A stretch of 35,895 nt of DNA from a bacterium (GTDB lineage Bacteria; SAR324; XYD2-FULL-50-16). A program made the position numbers and the translations under genes. The notes under the pieces were generated by a model, which was given only the letters and a program-made list of their open reading frames with translations, searched no databases and was not told the origin of the DNA. Positions 16,641 to 25,307 of this stretch are shown piece after piece (position 1 is the stretch's first letter; each line of letters begins with the position of its first letter). The DNA lies in NCBI GenBank assembly GCA_018830885.1, contig JAHJRI010000339.1, forward strand, positions 1-35,895, in the 5' to 3' direction.

Positions 16641-16668
16641 TTGACAGGTCCTGAAAAAATGGTTTATT
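16641..16668 (+). promoter_or_regulatory. Sigma70-type promoter of mtnP-apt
   Basis: A perfect TTGACA (16641-16646), a 16-base spacer and TTTATT (4 of 6, 16663-16668) lie 40 bases upstream of the mtnP start. The -35 hexamer begins only 15 bases after the end of the inverted-repeat element. Confidence 0.55.
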
Positions 16669-16708
16669 GATGAGCCTCAAACCACAAAAACCAACAGGAG
16701 AATGCACC

Positions 16709-17467
16709 ATGACAAAAATCGGAATCATCGGCGGCTCAGGTCTGGACGATCCCGGCATCTTGAAGGATGCCACCGAACTGACAGTCACCACCCCATACGG
16801 AAGCCCGACGTCACCGTTGACCATCGGCAGGCTCGACGGGGTTGAGACCGTCATCCTGGCCCGCCACGGCAGACAACACCAGTACAGCCCGACCGAGGTC
16901 AACAGCCGGGCCAACATTCAGGCACTCAAGGATCAGTCCGTATCCCACATCATTGCCACAACCGCCTGCGGCAGTCTTAGAGAGGAGATCGACCGGGGCC
17001 ATTTTGTCATCCTGGACCAGTTCATCGATTTTACCCGTCATCGTCTCACCACATTTCATGACTCCTTTGCCGACGGTGCCGGCCATACAGCCATGGCGGA
17101 ACCCTTTGACCCTGATCTGCGACGCATTCTTTTCCAGACTGCCCGGGAGCTCAAACTGCCGGTTCACGAAAACGGAACCGTGGTCACCATCGAGGGGCCC
17201 CGGTTCTCCACCAAGGCTGAATCCAGGATGTTCCGCCTTTGGGGAGCGGATGTCATCAACATGTCCATCGCACCGGAGGCGGCCCTGGCAAACGAAGCGG
17301 GAATCCCCTACGCCGCGATCGCCATGTCTACGGACTACGACTGCTGGAAAGAGGATGAAGCCCCCGTGTCCTGGGACGAGATCCTCACGGTGTTCAACGA
17401 AAATGCGGACAAGGTCAGAAAGCTGCTCATTCAAACCATCCCCCGAATCCAAGGAGAAAGACGATGA
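16709..17467 (+). CDS. mtnP: S-methyl-5'-thioadenosine phosphorylase
   Basis: A cytoplasmic enzyme of 252 residues that splits 5'-methylthioadenosine with phosphate into adenine and 5-methylthioribose 1-phosphate, the first step of MTA salvage from polyamine or ethylene-type SAM use. The family landmarks are present: IGIIGGSGL phosphate loop at the N-terminus, ARHGRQH, TACGSL, GPRFSTKAESRMFR, and STDYDCW, the Asp-containing base-recognition segment that separates MTAP from guanosine/inosine phosphorylases. The start at 16709 follows AGGAG; an upstream ATG at 16667 overlaps the promoter's -10 hexamer. The stop overlaps the apt start in ATGA, so adenine release and reuse are coupled. Confidence 0.93.
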   Translation: MTKIGIIGGSGLDDPGILKDATELTVTTPYGSPTSPLTIGRLDGVETVILARHGRQHQYSPTEVNSRANIQALKDQSVSHIIATTACGSLREEIDRGHFVILDQFIDFTRHRLTTFHDSFADGAGHTAMAEPFDPDLRRILFQTARELKLPVHENGTVVTIEGPRFSTKAESRMFRLWGADVINMSIAPEAALANEAGIPYAAIAMSTDYDCWKEDEAPVSWDEILTVFNENADKVRKLLIQTIPRIQGERR

Positions 17468-17985
17468 ATCTAAAAGACAAGATCCGCTCCATCCCCGACT
17501 GGCCCATCAAAGGCGTTATCTTCCGGGATATCACCACCGTTTTGCAGGACCCGGCCGCGTTTCGTGAGTCCATCGATCTCCTGTACGAGCGATACCGGTC
17601 CATGAAGATAGACCGCATCGTCGGTATCGATGCCCGGGGGTTCATCTTCGGCGCCGTGCTGGCCTACAAACTCAACCTGAGCTTTATCCCGGTCCGTAAA
17701 AAGGGGAAACTGCCCTTTAAAACCATCAGTGCTGAATACGACCTGGAATATGGCAAGGACAAGGTGGAGATGCATGCGGACGCTATCGAAAAAGGGGACC
17801 GGGTGCTGATTGTGGATGACCTGATTGCCACCGGGGGAACCGTTGCGGCCGCGGTTGAACTCGTTGAAAAGCTGGGGGGATCCGTCGTGGAGTGCGCATT
17901 TCTGGTAGAACTGCCGGACCTCAAGGGACGGGAAAAGATCAAGGGGGTCCCCATCTTCAGCCTGATGGCGTTCGAAGGGGAATAG
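17464..17985 (+). CDS. apt: Adenine phosphoribosyltransferase
   Basis: A 173-residue cytoplasmic enzyme converting adenine and PRPP to AMP and pyrophosphate. The PRPP-binding loop is clear (RVLIVDDLIATGGT), preceded by GIDARGFIFGAVLAY and the flexible loop KKGKLPFKTISAEYDLEYG typical of Apt. The length is normal. It overlaps mtnP by four bases (ATGA), so adenine liberated by MtnP can be recycled directly. The downstream FAH-family gene is on the opposite strand only nine bases away; no strong terminator is visible in the gap. Confidence 0.95.
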   Translation: MNLKDKIRSIPDWPIKGVIFRDITTVLQDPAAFRESIDLLYERYRSMKIDRIVGIDARGFIFGAVLAYKLNLSFIPVRKKGKLPFKTISAEYDLEYGKDKVEMHADAIEKGDRVLIVDDLIATGGTVAAAVELVEKLGGSVVECAFLVELPDLKGREKIKGVPIFSLMAFEGE

Positions 17986-17994
17986 ACCCGCGGG

Positions 17995-18657
17995 TTAAGC
18001 CACCGAAACCCGGTACTTGAACTGTCCATCCAGCTCAATCTCAAGCTGATCGCCTGATAACAGCTCGCTGACACCGGCCGGCGTTCCCGTGAGGACAACG
18101 TCGCCGGGCATCAGGGTAAAATATCCGGACATGTAGGCGATCAGCTCCAGGATACCGATCATCATCAGCTTCGTGCTCTCCTCCTGGCGAACCGTGCCAT
18201 TCACCACCAGTTTCAACATCGTGTCCTGGGGGTTTGCCAGTTGATCCGGTCTCACAAACGGGGAAATGGGGCAGGCGCCGTCAAAGGCCTTGGCCTTCTC
18301 CCAGGGCAACCCCTTGTCTTTCAAACCCTGCTGAATATCCCGCAGGGTCAGGTCCAGGGCTATGCCGTAACCCGCGATGGCCTTCTCCGCCGTCCCTGTG
18401 TCCGCCCCGCTCAATGTCTGACCCACCAGCACGGCCAGTTCGGTCTCGTGATGACAGTTGGTGCCATAAGCCGGTATCACGATCGGGTCACTGAAAGATA
18501 GCAGTGATGTGGCCGGTTTGATAAACAGAATCGGTTCCGTGGGTATGGGATTGTCCAACTCCCGGATGTGGGCGACATAATTTCTGCCAACGCAGACGAC
18601 CTTGCCTGCCGGAAGATCACACGCTGTTCCGTCTTCAAATCGGTGCTGATAGGCCAT
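17995..18657 (-). CDS. Fumarylacetoacetate hydrolase (FAH) family protein, YcgM/FAHD1-like
   Basis: A compact single-domain 220-residue FAH-fold enzyme. The N-terminal VVCVGRNYVAHIRELDNP and EPILFIKP segments match the YcgM/FAHD1 group, which includes acylpyruvate hydrolases and oxaloacetate decarboxylases. The metal-binding acidic residues are visible in HHETELAVLVG and GIALDLTLRD. It ends in the standard PAGVSELLSGDQLEIELDG region. The ATG at 18657 is preceded by a purine-rich AGAGAGGAAAA. It converges with apt and lies downstream of the TetR gene on the same strand, 108 bases apart, so it may be in the TetR transcription unit. The substrate is not determinable from sequence. Confidence 0.88.
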   Translation of the reverse strand: MAYQHRFEDGTACDLPAGKVVCVGRNYVAHIRELDNPIPTEPILFIKPATSLLSFSDPIVIPAYGTNCHHETELAVLVGQTLSGADTGTAEKAIAGYGIALDLTLRDIQQGLKDKGLPWEKAKAFDGACPISPFVRPDQLANPQDTMLKLVVNGTVRQEESTKLMMIGILELIAYMSGYFTLMPGDVVLTGTPAGVSELLSGDQLEIELDGQFKYRVSVA

Positions 18658-18765
18658 TTTTCCTCTCTCTGTTGAATGTTTGATAAACCGCTTTCCCTTT
18701 CTGCCTTAAGTTCTCACGTTCCACCGGCCCTGTAAAGAACGAACCGATTACCACCGCACCGGATC

Positions 18766-19416
18766 TCAATCCGGCGGGGGTTCCGGAAAAGCCGCCATAA
18801 TAAACGCGGTCTGGAGCCGGATATAATCCTCGATCGAATAGGTATGGGCCAGGTACCAGCGCCTGAAGGCCCACATGTGTCCCAGAATGGTGATGTTGTT
18901 CGCCGCCAGATCCAGATCCCGATCAGACATGCCGGTGATCTGCTCCGAGACCGCAATCCGTCTCAGGGCATCCTCCACCAGCCGGGTAATCCGGATCTCG
19001 TTTTCCAGCACACGCCGTTTCCACTGGGATGGCAGCGATTTGGTGACCTGGTACATCAACTGGATCTGATCCGCCATTTTGTGACACACCATAAAGAACT
19101 CCCGGATCACCTCGACCAGCGCTTTGCGGCCGGTCTCCGCCTTGGCCAGGGCCGACGTCACCCCCCGCTCCACCTCGTCGTGAATGGAAAGACAGACCAG
19201 GTATAAAATATCCTCCTTCGAGTTGACATATTCATACATCGATCCGACGGAAAAACCGGCTGCCCGGGCAATCTCGCGGGTGGTCGTCTTGTGAAAACCG
19301 TTCGCGACAAACAACGGAACCGCCGCCTCGATAATCTGGCCCCGCCGCTGGGTGACCAAATCCGGATTTTTCACCTGGGTGGGCACCTCCCCCGTGACGC
19401 TTCTCTTTTTTTCCAA
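18766..19416 (-). CDS. TetR-family transcriptional regulator
   Basis: A 216-residue repressor-type protein. The TetR helix-turn-helix is clear (RRGQIIEAAVPLFVANGFHKTTTREIARAAGFSVGSMYEYVNSKEDI), followed by a helical ligand-binding domain. I start it at TTG 19416, which has GGGGAGGA at proper spacing. An upstream in-frame ATG at 19503 adds 29 residues without family resemblance and no ribosome-binding site. A promoter and palindrome at 19540-19586 suggest autoregulation. The FAH-family gene lies downstream on the same strand. TetR relatives of this kind often respond to acyl-CoAs or aromatic compounds; the ligand here is unknown. Confidence 0.9.
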   Translation of the reverse strand: MEKKRSVTGEVPTQVKNPDLVTQRRGQIIEAAVPLFVANGFHKTTTREIARAAGFSVGSMYEYVNSKEDILYLVCLSIHDEVERGVTSALAKAETGRKALVEVIREFFMVCHKMADQIQLMYQVTKSLPSQWKRRVLENEIRITRLVEDALRRIAVSEQITGMSDRDLDLAANNITILGHMWAFRRWYLAHTYSIEDYIRLQTAFIMAAFPEPPPD

Positions 19417-19539
19417 ATTTGTCCTCCCCACTAATGATGATACTGGTTCGATAAGCAACGATTCACCCCTTTTGCTGAGCAGAAGCTGACTCTCGGGCAC
19501 CATCAGGAACGAGAATCCCCAGCGCCGTTTTCAGCAATC

Positions 19540-19586
19540 GACCGAACGCTCAGTCACATTGTTTCTGATTGCCTCTCTTTTGTCAA
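19540..19586 (-). promoter_or_regulatory. Promoter and overlapping operator of the TetR gene
   Basis: Reading the minus strand: TTGACA (complement of 19581-19586), exactly 17 bases, then AACAAT (complement of 19558-19563; 4 of 6). Immediately downstream is an imperfect 16-base palindrome, GACTGAGCGTTCGGTC (complement of 19540-19555; 12 of 16 self-complementary). It resembles TetR-family operators with GAACG half-sites. The position, touching the start site, fits repression. Confidence 0.68.
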
Positions 19587-19601
19587 TGAACCGGGGAGTC
19601 G

Positions 19602-19773
19602 GGATGCACCAAAAACATGTGGGTATGTGATCATAACCGCTTCAAGAGGTTATTTATTCAGAAAAATGCATGAATCCATCCTTGGAGCTCCTGGAATCCA
19701 TCCCTGGCTTCCAAGGTTTTCTGAACAAACAACCTCTTTCCGCTTAGAGGTACCCACACATATTGGGTGCCCC
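19602..19773. mobile_element. Hairpin element copy 4, with GGGTGCACC-type ends around the shared core
   Basis: The outer repeats (GGATGCACCAAAAACATGTG from 19602; complement of 19751-19773) are imperfect versions of the 16456-16625 ends. Inside, long arms (AAGAGGTTATTTATTCAGAAAA near 19644-19665, against the complement of about 19711-19733) carry at their tip the core seen in copies 1-3, here in minus orientation. CCGGGGAGTC at 19591-19600 and CCCGGGAGTC at 19772-19781 (9 of 10) could be a target-site duplication. Confidence 0.7.
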
Positions 19774-19864
19774 CGGGAGTCTCGGGTCGGGGGGAGGGAG
19801 CGTTCAGAGGGCGGATAGGGGCTCCCCGGGGGGAGCAGGGGGTGTGGCGGAGCCGAGCTTAATA

Positions 19865-19892
19865 TTGACGAAGCCTCCCTGAACGGGATAAA
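19865..19892 (+). promoter_or_regulatory. Candidate promoter of the XRE-cupin/iorA genes
   Basis: TTGACG (19865-19870), a 16-base spacer and GATAAA (19887-19892; 4 of 6) lie 80 bases upstream of the regulator start. The rest of the gap from 19417 to 19972 holds the TetR promoter, the hairpin element and a G-rich stretch at 19774-19860 with nothing recognisable. Confidence 0.45.
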
Positions 19893-19972
19893 GAAAGAGG
19901 GAGACCCCGGGTCAGGGAGTGTGTTTTCCTGCCCGGGATGCCGTTTTCCAACCTTTTTCAGGAGAGCCCGTC

Positions 19973-20611
19973 TTGAACCCGTCCTCCCCCAAACCGCCGT
20001 TGAATGTTGACTATTTTGCAGATCTGACCGGGGAGCTGCCGGCCGTTGAAGAACCCTCCGTAGCAGCCATCGGGGAGAAAATCCGGAATCTGCGGAAGGA
20101 GAAAGGATTATCCCTGGGGGAGCTGTCAAACCTGACCGGTTATGATGTGGAGTTGCTTTCAAACATCGAAAAGCGGGTGGTCCAGCCGCAGCTGGGGACC
20201 ATTATCCGGCTGTCAAAGGCCCTGGACAGTGCTTTCAGTCGCATGATGGCGGGCTCCGGAGACCGGTTGTATTCCATCACCCGCCGCGATGACCAGAAGG
20301 TGATCTCCCGTTCCACCTCCCAGAAGAGTAACAAACCGCTGTACTCATACAGGAGCCTTGCGCCCGAGGTCAAGGGGCGTCACATGGAGGCGCTGCTGGT
20401 GGAACTGGAAGCGGATCCCGATGTGGAACCGTCGGTACACGAAGGGGAAGAGTTCATCTATGTCATTGAGGGCACCGTCGTCATGACCATCGGTGCAGAA
20501 ACCGTTGATCTGTTTCCCGGCGACAGTATCTACTATCTTTCGACCACACCGCACCTGATCGCAGGCAAAAACGGAAAGGCAACCATCCTGGCGGTACTCT
20601 ATGAAGGGTAA
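19973..20611 (+). CDS. XRE-family regulator with C-terminal cupin domain
   Basis: A 212-residue cytoplasmic regulator. Residues about 30-85 form a Cro/CI-type helix-turn-helix (IGEKIRNLRKEKGLSLGELSNLTGYDVELLSNIE). The C-terminal third is a small beta-barrel cupin (PSVHEGEEFIYVIEGTVVM, then FPGDSIYYLSTTPH), usually the effector-sensing part. Such HTH-cupin proteins often stand beside the amino-acid, aryl-acid or aldehyde catabolic genes they control. The start is TTG at 19973, with AGGAGA seven bases ahead, rather than GTG 19919. It is followed by iorA after 142 bases and probably regulates it. Confidence 0.88.
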   Translation: MNPSSPKPPLNVDYFADLTGELPAVEEPSVAAIGEKIRNLRKEKGLSLGELSNLTGYDVELLSNIEKRVVQPQLGTIIRLSKALDSAFSRMMAGSGDRLYSITRRDDQKVISRSTSQKSNKPLYSYRSLAPEVKGRHMEALLVELEADPDVEPSVHEGEEFIYVIEGTVVMTIGAETVDLFPGDSIYYLSTTPHLIAGKNGKATILAVLYEG

Positions 20612-20753
20612 TCTACCGGCATATGGCGATCGAGACACCGCCGCCTGATCATGGGGAAACGTTGCGGCCATTGCAGGCGAATTGTTCCGGTCGAAGCCGC
20701 TGCTTCGATGACCATCACCACCGCACCGAAACAAAGATCAACAGAGGAGCCAG

Positions 20754-22694
20754 ATGTCAATATTAACAACGGGTCGCAAAGGTGACCGTGTTCTGCTGAT
20801 GGGGAATGACGCCATTGCCCGGGGGGCACTTGAGGCCGGGGTCAATGTGGTCGCCGGGTATCCCGGAACACCCTCTTCGGAGATTATTGAAAACCTGGCC
20901 GGGATTGCAGAGGAACGCGGTCTTTACGTGGAATGGTCGGTCAATGAAAAGGTCGCCATGGAAGTGGCTGCCGCCGCCTCTTTTGCGGGACTGAAATCGA
21001 TGTGTGTCATGAAACAGGTCGGTGTCAACGTGGCTTCGGACTTCCTGCTTCATCTGTCGGAATATGGAACCCGGGGAGGCATGGTGCTGGTTTCCTGCGA
21101 GGATCCGGGAGCCCTGTCCAGCACGAACGAAGGGGAGTCCCGCCCCTACGCCAAAATGATGGAGTTCCCGCTGCTGGAGCCGGGAGACTTCCAGGAGGCG
21201 AAGGAGATGACGCGCTGGGCCTTTGAACTGTCTGAAACCATCCATAATATTGTCATGGTGCGCAGTGTCACCCGCCTTTCCCACGCCAGCGGGAATGTCA
21301 GCCTGGGCGCGCTGCCGGACGCGAAGCCCACGGCCCGGTTCGATTATGAGGGCACCTTTTTCGACCAGATGAAGGGACCGGTGATCACCGTCCCCGGGAT
21401 CACCGATTTTCTGCACCAGCGCCAGCAGGGGAAACTGAAAGAGGCGACGGCACTCTTCGAAACCTCTCCCTTCAACACTTATCATGGACCCGATCGACCC
21501 GAATGTCTGATCATCACCAGTTCCGCCTGCAACCTGTATTGCCGGGAGGCGATCACCATCCTGGGACTCGGGGCCCGGGTCGGTCTGCTGAAACTGGGGA
21601 CCACCTGGCCGCTGCCGCCCCGGCTGCTGGAAAAACACCTCTCCCGGACTGAACGGATCCTGGTGGTGGAGGAGGTACAGCCCTTTCTGGAAGACAATAT
21701 CAAGGCACTGGCGGTGGAACTGGGTGAGAAGATCCGCCTGAAGCGGTTTTACGGTAGAAAGGACGGCACGCTGCCCTCGACCAACGAGCTCAATCCGGAC
21801 CGGGTAATCACGGCCCTGGCCGGAATCCTGGGTCTCGAAACCCAGGGCGCTGCTGAAAGCTACCTGGAAAAGGCGTCGGCCATCGCGTTGCAGGGAGCTC
21901 CCCCGCGGGACCTCACCTTCTGCCCCGGCTGTCCCCACCGGGCATCTTTCTGGGCCATCAATGCCGCCCTGAAACTGGATAACCGCAGGGGCTTCATCTG
22001 TGGGGATATCGGCTGTTACACCCTCGGGATTCTCCCGACCGGTTTCAATACACTCAAAACGGGTCACGCCATGGGATCGGGCCTGGGCATCGCCAGCGGA
22101 TTCGGCAAACTGGGTCTTTTCAACATGAACCAGCCCGTAATGGCCATCTGTGGTGACTCCACCTTTTTCCATGCCACCATTCCGGCCCTGATCAACGCCG
22201 TCCACAACCAGTCGGATGTGGTGCTGGTGGTGGTGGACAATTCCGGAACCGCCATGACCGGGTTTCAACCCCATCCCGGGTTGAACCGGGGCACCCAGGG
22301 TCAGCCGGCTCCCCGGGTGGATATCCCGCAACTCTGCGCGGCCATCGGCGCCAGGGTCGAGATCTGTGATCCCTTTGACGTGGAAGGGACCCGGGAAACG
22401 CTGCTGGCAACAATCGCAGACAGGGAGGGCGTTCGGGTGGTTGTCATGCGTCAGAGTTGCGCCCTGAGTCCGGAGAAAAAGGCGGGAAAACGGCACACCA
22501 TCGAGATCGATGAAGCGCTCTGCAAGGGGGATAACTGCGGCTGTGCCCGGCTCTGTACCCGGGTGTTCCGGTGTCCGGGGTTGAACTGGGACGACCAGGC
22601 CCAGGTCACCCGCATCGACGAGGTAATCTGCACGGGATGCGGGGTGTGCGCATCCATCTGCCCCGCAGGGGCCATCCAGGCCACACCGGTTTAA
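20754..22694 (+). CDS. iorA: Indolepyruvate ferredoxin oxidoreductase alpha subunit
   Basis: A 646-residue subunit of the oxygen-sensitive enzyme that oxidatively decarboxylates aryl pyruvates to aryl-acetyl-CoA while reducing ferredoxin. The pyrimidine-binding domain is first (NDAIARGALEAGVNVVAGYPGTPSSE). The thiamin-pyrophosphate motif lies in the C-terminal half (CGDSTFFHATIPALINA, VVDNSGTAMTG). A terminal 2[4Fe-4S] ferredoxin domain follows (CKGDNCGCARLC, then CTGCGVCASICPAGAI). GAGGAG precedes the ATG. The length is typical of IorA. The small gamma-type subunit IorB, normally encoded next to it, is absent from the window: the following gene is on the other strand. Confidence 0.94.
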   Translation: MSILTTGRKGDRVLLMGNDAIARGALEAGVNVVAGYPGTPSSEIIENLAGIAEERGLYVEWSVNEKVAMEVAAAASFAGLKSMCVMKQVGVNVASDFLLHLSEYGTRGGMVLVSCEDPGALSSTNEGESRPYAKMMEFPLLEPGDFQEAKEMTRWAFELSETIHNIVMVRSVTRLSHASGNVSLGALPDAKPTARFDYEGTFFDQMKGPVITVPGITDFLHQRQQGKLKEATALFETSPFNTYHGPDRPECLIITSSACNLYCREAITILGLGARVGLLKLGTTWPLPPRLLEKHLSRTERILVVEEVQPFLEDNIKALAVELGEKIRLKRFYGRKDGTLPSTNELNPDRVITALAGILGLETQGAAESYLEKASAIALQGAPPRDLTFCPGCPHRASFWAINAALKLDNRRGFICGDIGCYTLGILPTGFNTLKTGHAMGSGLGIASGFGKLGLFNMNQPVMAICGDSTFFHATIPALINAVHNQSDVVLVVVDNSGTAMTGFQPHPGLNRGTQGQPAPRVDIPQLCAAIGARVEICDPFDVEGTRETLLATIADREGVRVVVMRQSCALSPEKKAGKRHTIEIDEALCKGDNCGCARLCTRVFRCPGLNWDDQAQVTRIDEVICTGCGVCASICPAGAIQATPV

Positions 22695-22740
22695 CCCGGC
22701 ACCGGGGCCGATTCCTGTTACCCTCCTGCAGACGCTGACG

Positions 22741-23523
22741 CTACCGGTCTGAAAACCGGGCGGGCCGCTTTTCCAGGAAAGCGGCAACCCCTTCGTTTTT
22801 GTCCTCGGACTCACAGAGCTCACCAAACAGATCCCGCTCCAGCGTCATCCCCTCCTGGAGAGACATACCCAGTCCCTGGTTGACTGCCCTGAGGGCGGCC
22901 CGAATGTTCATGCGGCTTTTGGCGGCAATCGTCTGTGCCAGCTGAACCGCTTCCTCCAGGACCATCCCGGCCTGCACCACCCGGTTGACAATGCCGTATT
23001 CAGCCGCCTGCCGGCCGTTGAGAAAATTTCCGGAAAGGATCAGCTCCAGTGCCCTGCCCTTGCCGATAAAGCGGGGGGTTCGCTGGGTGCCGCCGTAGCC
23101 TGGAATGATCCCCAGTTTGATCTCCGGCAGACCGATCTGGGCCTCTTCATCCGCCAGCCGAATGTGACAGGCCATGGCAAACTCCATGCCGCCACCCAGG
23201 CAGAACCCGTTGATGGCGGCAATAAACGGTTTGTCCGCACTTTCGATCAGGTGGGTGATTTCCTGACCGAATTTCAGAAAATCGCTGCCCGTCTGCCGGT
23301 TGACCAGGACCCCAAACTCCTTGATATCGGCCCCCGCAATAAACGCTTTGCCACCGGCACCGGTAAAGACAACCACCCGCACCGCGTCATCCGCCAGGGC
23401 GTTTTCAACCGCCTCGCGGATATCAGCCAGTACGGGACCACTCAGTGCGTTGACCGGCGGATTGTCGACCATCATGACCGCCACCCCGTCATTGACGGAA
23501 TATGAACATTTTTTTTCAGACAT
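22741..23523 (-). CDS. Enoyl-CoA hydratase/isomerase family protein
   Basis: A 260-residue crotonase-fold enzyme, probably hydrating trans-2-enoyl-CoA to 3-hydroxyacyl-CoA. The oxyanion-hole segments (GAGGKAFIAGADIKEF and GFCLGGGMEFAMACH) are intact. Both glutamates used in hydration are present: one in GGGMEFAMACH and one in GLPEIKLGIIPGYGGTQR. The start at 23523 follows GAGGT at good spacing; the longer frame from 23625 adds unrelated sequence. It converges with iorA 46 bases away. It could serve aryl-acetyl-CoA or fatty-acid degradation; no neighbouring dehydrogenase or thiolase fixes the pathway. Confidence 0.92.
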   Translation of the reverse strand: MSEKKCSYSVNDGVAVMMVDNPPVNALSGPVLADIREAVENALADDAVRVVVFTGAGGKAFIAGADIKEFGVLVNRQTGSDFLKFGQEITHLIESADKPFIAAINGFCLGGGMEFAMACHIRLADEEAQIGLPEIKLGIIPGYGGTQRTPRFIGKGRALELILSGNFLNGRQAAEYGIVNRVVQAGMVLEEAVQLAQTIAAKSRMNIRAALRAVNQGLGMSLQEGMTLERDLFGELCESEDKNEGVAAFLEKRPARFSDR

Positions 23524-23856
23524 CGTGATTACCTCGTTCGTTATTTTCCGAAACTGGTCGGGTAAAAGCGCTGGGACACTCAACACCCGGTATTGATAAA
23601 ACAGACTGATTCCTCTGCCCCGCATGGTAGAGAAAATCCGGGCGAACTGTCAAACCACGCCCGCGCCAGCCAAAACCGAGTGACGGATTACCGGAAAACG
23701 GGGTCACAACCAGACCCGGTTTCACCACCGGTTTGGGGATTCCTGTTTACGAAATGCGTTCTGCCCGTTAGAATACGCGGATATATGCGGAATTCCGGTA
23801 TATCACGTCTCCTGCCGGAGGCAGCAGCAGGCTCACCCAGGGAACAGGCAGTTTTT
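23524..23856. other. Divergent intergenic region, enoyl-CoA hydratase / mgtE
   Basis: This 333-base gap must contain promoters for both flanking genes. I see no strong hexamer pair, no inverted-repeat element and no convincing Mg2+-sensing (M-box-like) leader. An in-frame ATG at 23785 could lengthen MgtE but lacks a ribosome-binding site. Confidence 0.35.
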
Positions 23857-25221
23857 ATGGCAACCGATCACAACACCATTCTGACAGAAAGTATCAAAAG
23901 ACTCCTGCGCAGAGGGGCGACCACCCACCTGGCCAAGATTGTCAACAAGGCCCACGCCGCGGATCTATCCCTTGTTTTCAGGACGCTGACACTGGCCAAC
24001 CAGAGGAAACTCTTTTCCGTGATCAAGGATGTCGAGCAGAAAGGAAATCTTTTCTCCGCCCTGGAAGAGAAGGTCCTGCTGGATTTTATCGACAGTATGC
24101 GCATCGACGATATCGTGGCGGTTATGGAGAACATGCCCTCGGACGATGTCGCCGACCTGCTGGGCAAGATTCCCCAGAAAAAAGCGGACGCCATCCTGGA
24201 GCTGATGGAAACCGAAGACTCCGAAGAGGTGGAGGGCCTGCTGAGCTACGGAGACGAGACGGCCGGCGGGATTATGATCCCCGATTTCATTGCCCTGCGG
24301 GAGGACATGACCAGCAAGGCGGCGATCGAATCCATCCAGAAAAACTACCACGACGTGGAGATGCCGTTTTATATCTATGTGGTCGACGAGAATTCCAAAC
24401 TGCTGGGGGTGATCTCTCTGCGACAGCTGGTGGTGGAAAAACCGGATACCCAGCTGCGGGATTTCATGACCACCGATATCTTCTCGGTCAGAACAGACAC
24501 GGACCAGGAAGAGGTGGCCCGGATTGTTGCCCGGTACGATATCCTGGCCGTACCGGTCATTGATGAAACCCAGAGGCTGGTCGGGATCGTCACCGTGGAC
24601 GACGTCATCGATATCATCCGGGCGGAAGCCACGGAAGATATGCTGAAAATGGCCGGTGCCGGTGAGGTTTTCGTGGAGACCCAGTCAGTGATCCGGAGCA
24701 CCCGTATCCGCCTCCCCTGGCTGTTTGCCAGCTGCATGGGGGGTATTTTCGCTTTTTTCATCATCAGCCATTTCGAGTCCAGCCTTGAAAAACTGGCCTA
24801 TCTCGCCGCTTTTATCCCGGTGATCATGGGGATGGGGGGTAATATCGGAACCCAGTCATCCACGATCGTGGTCCGGGGGCTGGCCACCGGACGCCTGCAT
24901 ATCAAGGACCTCTGGAAGGTGGTGTCCAAGGAGCTTTCCATTGGTCTCATCCTGGGGGTGGTCTATGGTCTCTTCATCGCCGTCGTCGCCCAGGCCCGGT
25001 TTTACGACACCCAGAGTTCCGGCGCCTTCGCCATCTCCGTCGGGCTGGCCGTCCTCTGCTCCATGTCCGTCGCTGCCCTGGTCGGCTCCTTCGTACCCAT
25101 GATCATGGCCCGGATCAACATCGACCCGGCTGTCGCCACCGGACCCTTTGTCACGACCTCCATCGACATCGCCAGCGTCTACTTCTATTTCATTATCGCG
25201 ACCACCCTCATCGGGGTGTAA
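23857..25221 (+). CDS. mgtE: MgtE-type magnesium transporter
   Basis: A 454-residue inner-membrane Mg2+ channel/transporter. The order is standard: a helical N-domain (about 10-120, with IDDIVAVMENMPSDDVADLLGKI), a pair of CBS domains (about 125-260, including VVDENSKLLGVISLRQL and VIDETQRLVGIVTVDDVIDI) that sense intracellular Mg2+, and a C-terminal membrane domain (about 280-454). The pore region includes GNIGTQSSTIVVRGLATG and INIDPAVATGPFVTTSIDI, where the conserved Asp of the ion site lies. The start at 23857 gives the usual length. It is divergent from the enoyl-CoA hydratase, with no obvious functional link to its neighbours. Confidence 0.93.
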   Translation: MATDHNTILTESIKRLLRRGATTHLAKIVNKAHAADLSLVFRTLTLANQRKLFSVIKDVEQKGNLFSALEEKVLLDFIDSMRIDDIVAVMENMPSDDVADLLGKIPQKKADAILELMETEDSEEVEGLLSYGDETAGGIMIPDFIALREDMTSKAAIESIQKNYHDVEMPFYIYVVDENSKLLGVISLRQLVVEKPDTQLRDFMTTDIFSVRTDTDQEEVARIVARYDILAVPVIDETQRLVGIVTVDDVIDIIRAEATEDMLKMAGAGEVFVETQSVIRSTRIRLPWLFASCMGGIFAFFIISHFESSLEKLAYLAAFIPVIMGMGGNIGTQSSTIVVRGLATGRLHIKDLWKVVSKELSIGLILGVVYGLFIAVVAQARFYDTQSSGAFAISVGLAVLCSMSVAALVGSFVPMIMARINIDPAVATGPFVTTSIDIASVYFYFIIATTLIGV

Positions 25222-25307
25222 CATCCCGCCATCCCATTCACCTGGCGGGTCCGGAATCCCGGCGCACACCGGCCCCCCGACTTTTCTCAAGCAGACGTTT
25301 TCCTCCG

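Noticed and set aside
20763..22826. A 687-codon open frame antisense to iorA
   Set aside because: It mirrors iorA in a GC-rich codon context, has no recognisable family and contains long Gly/Pro/His/Gln-rich stretches typical of antisense translation.
23524..23856. Mg2+-responsive leader (M-box-like) before mgtE
   Set aside because: I looked for a long structured leader and saw no convincing conserved stems. A covariance-model search would be decisive.
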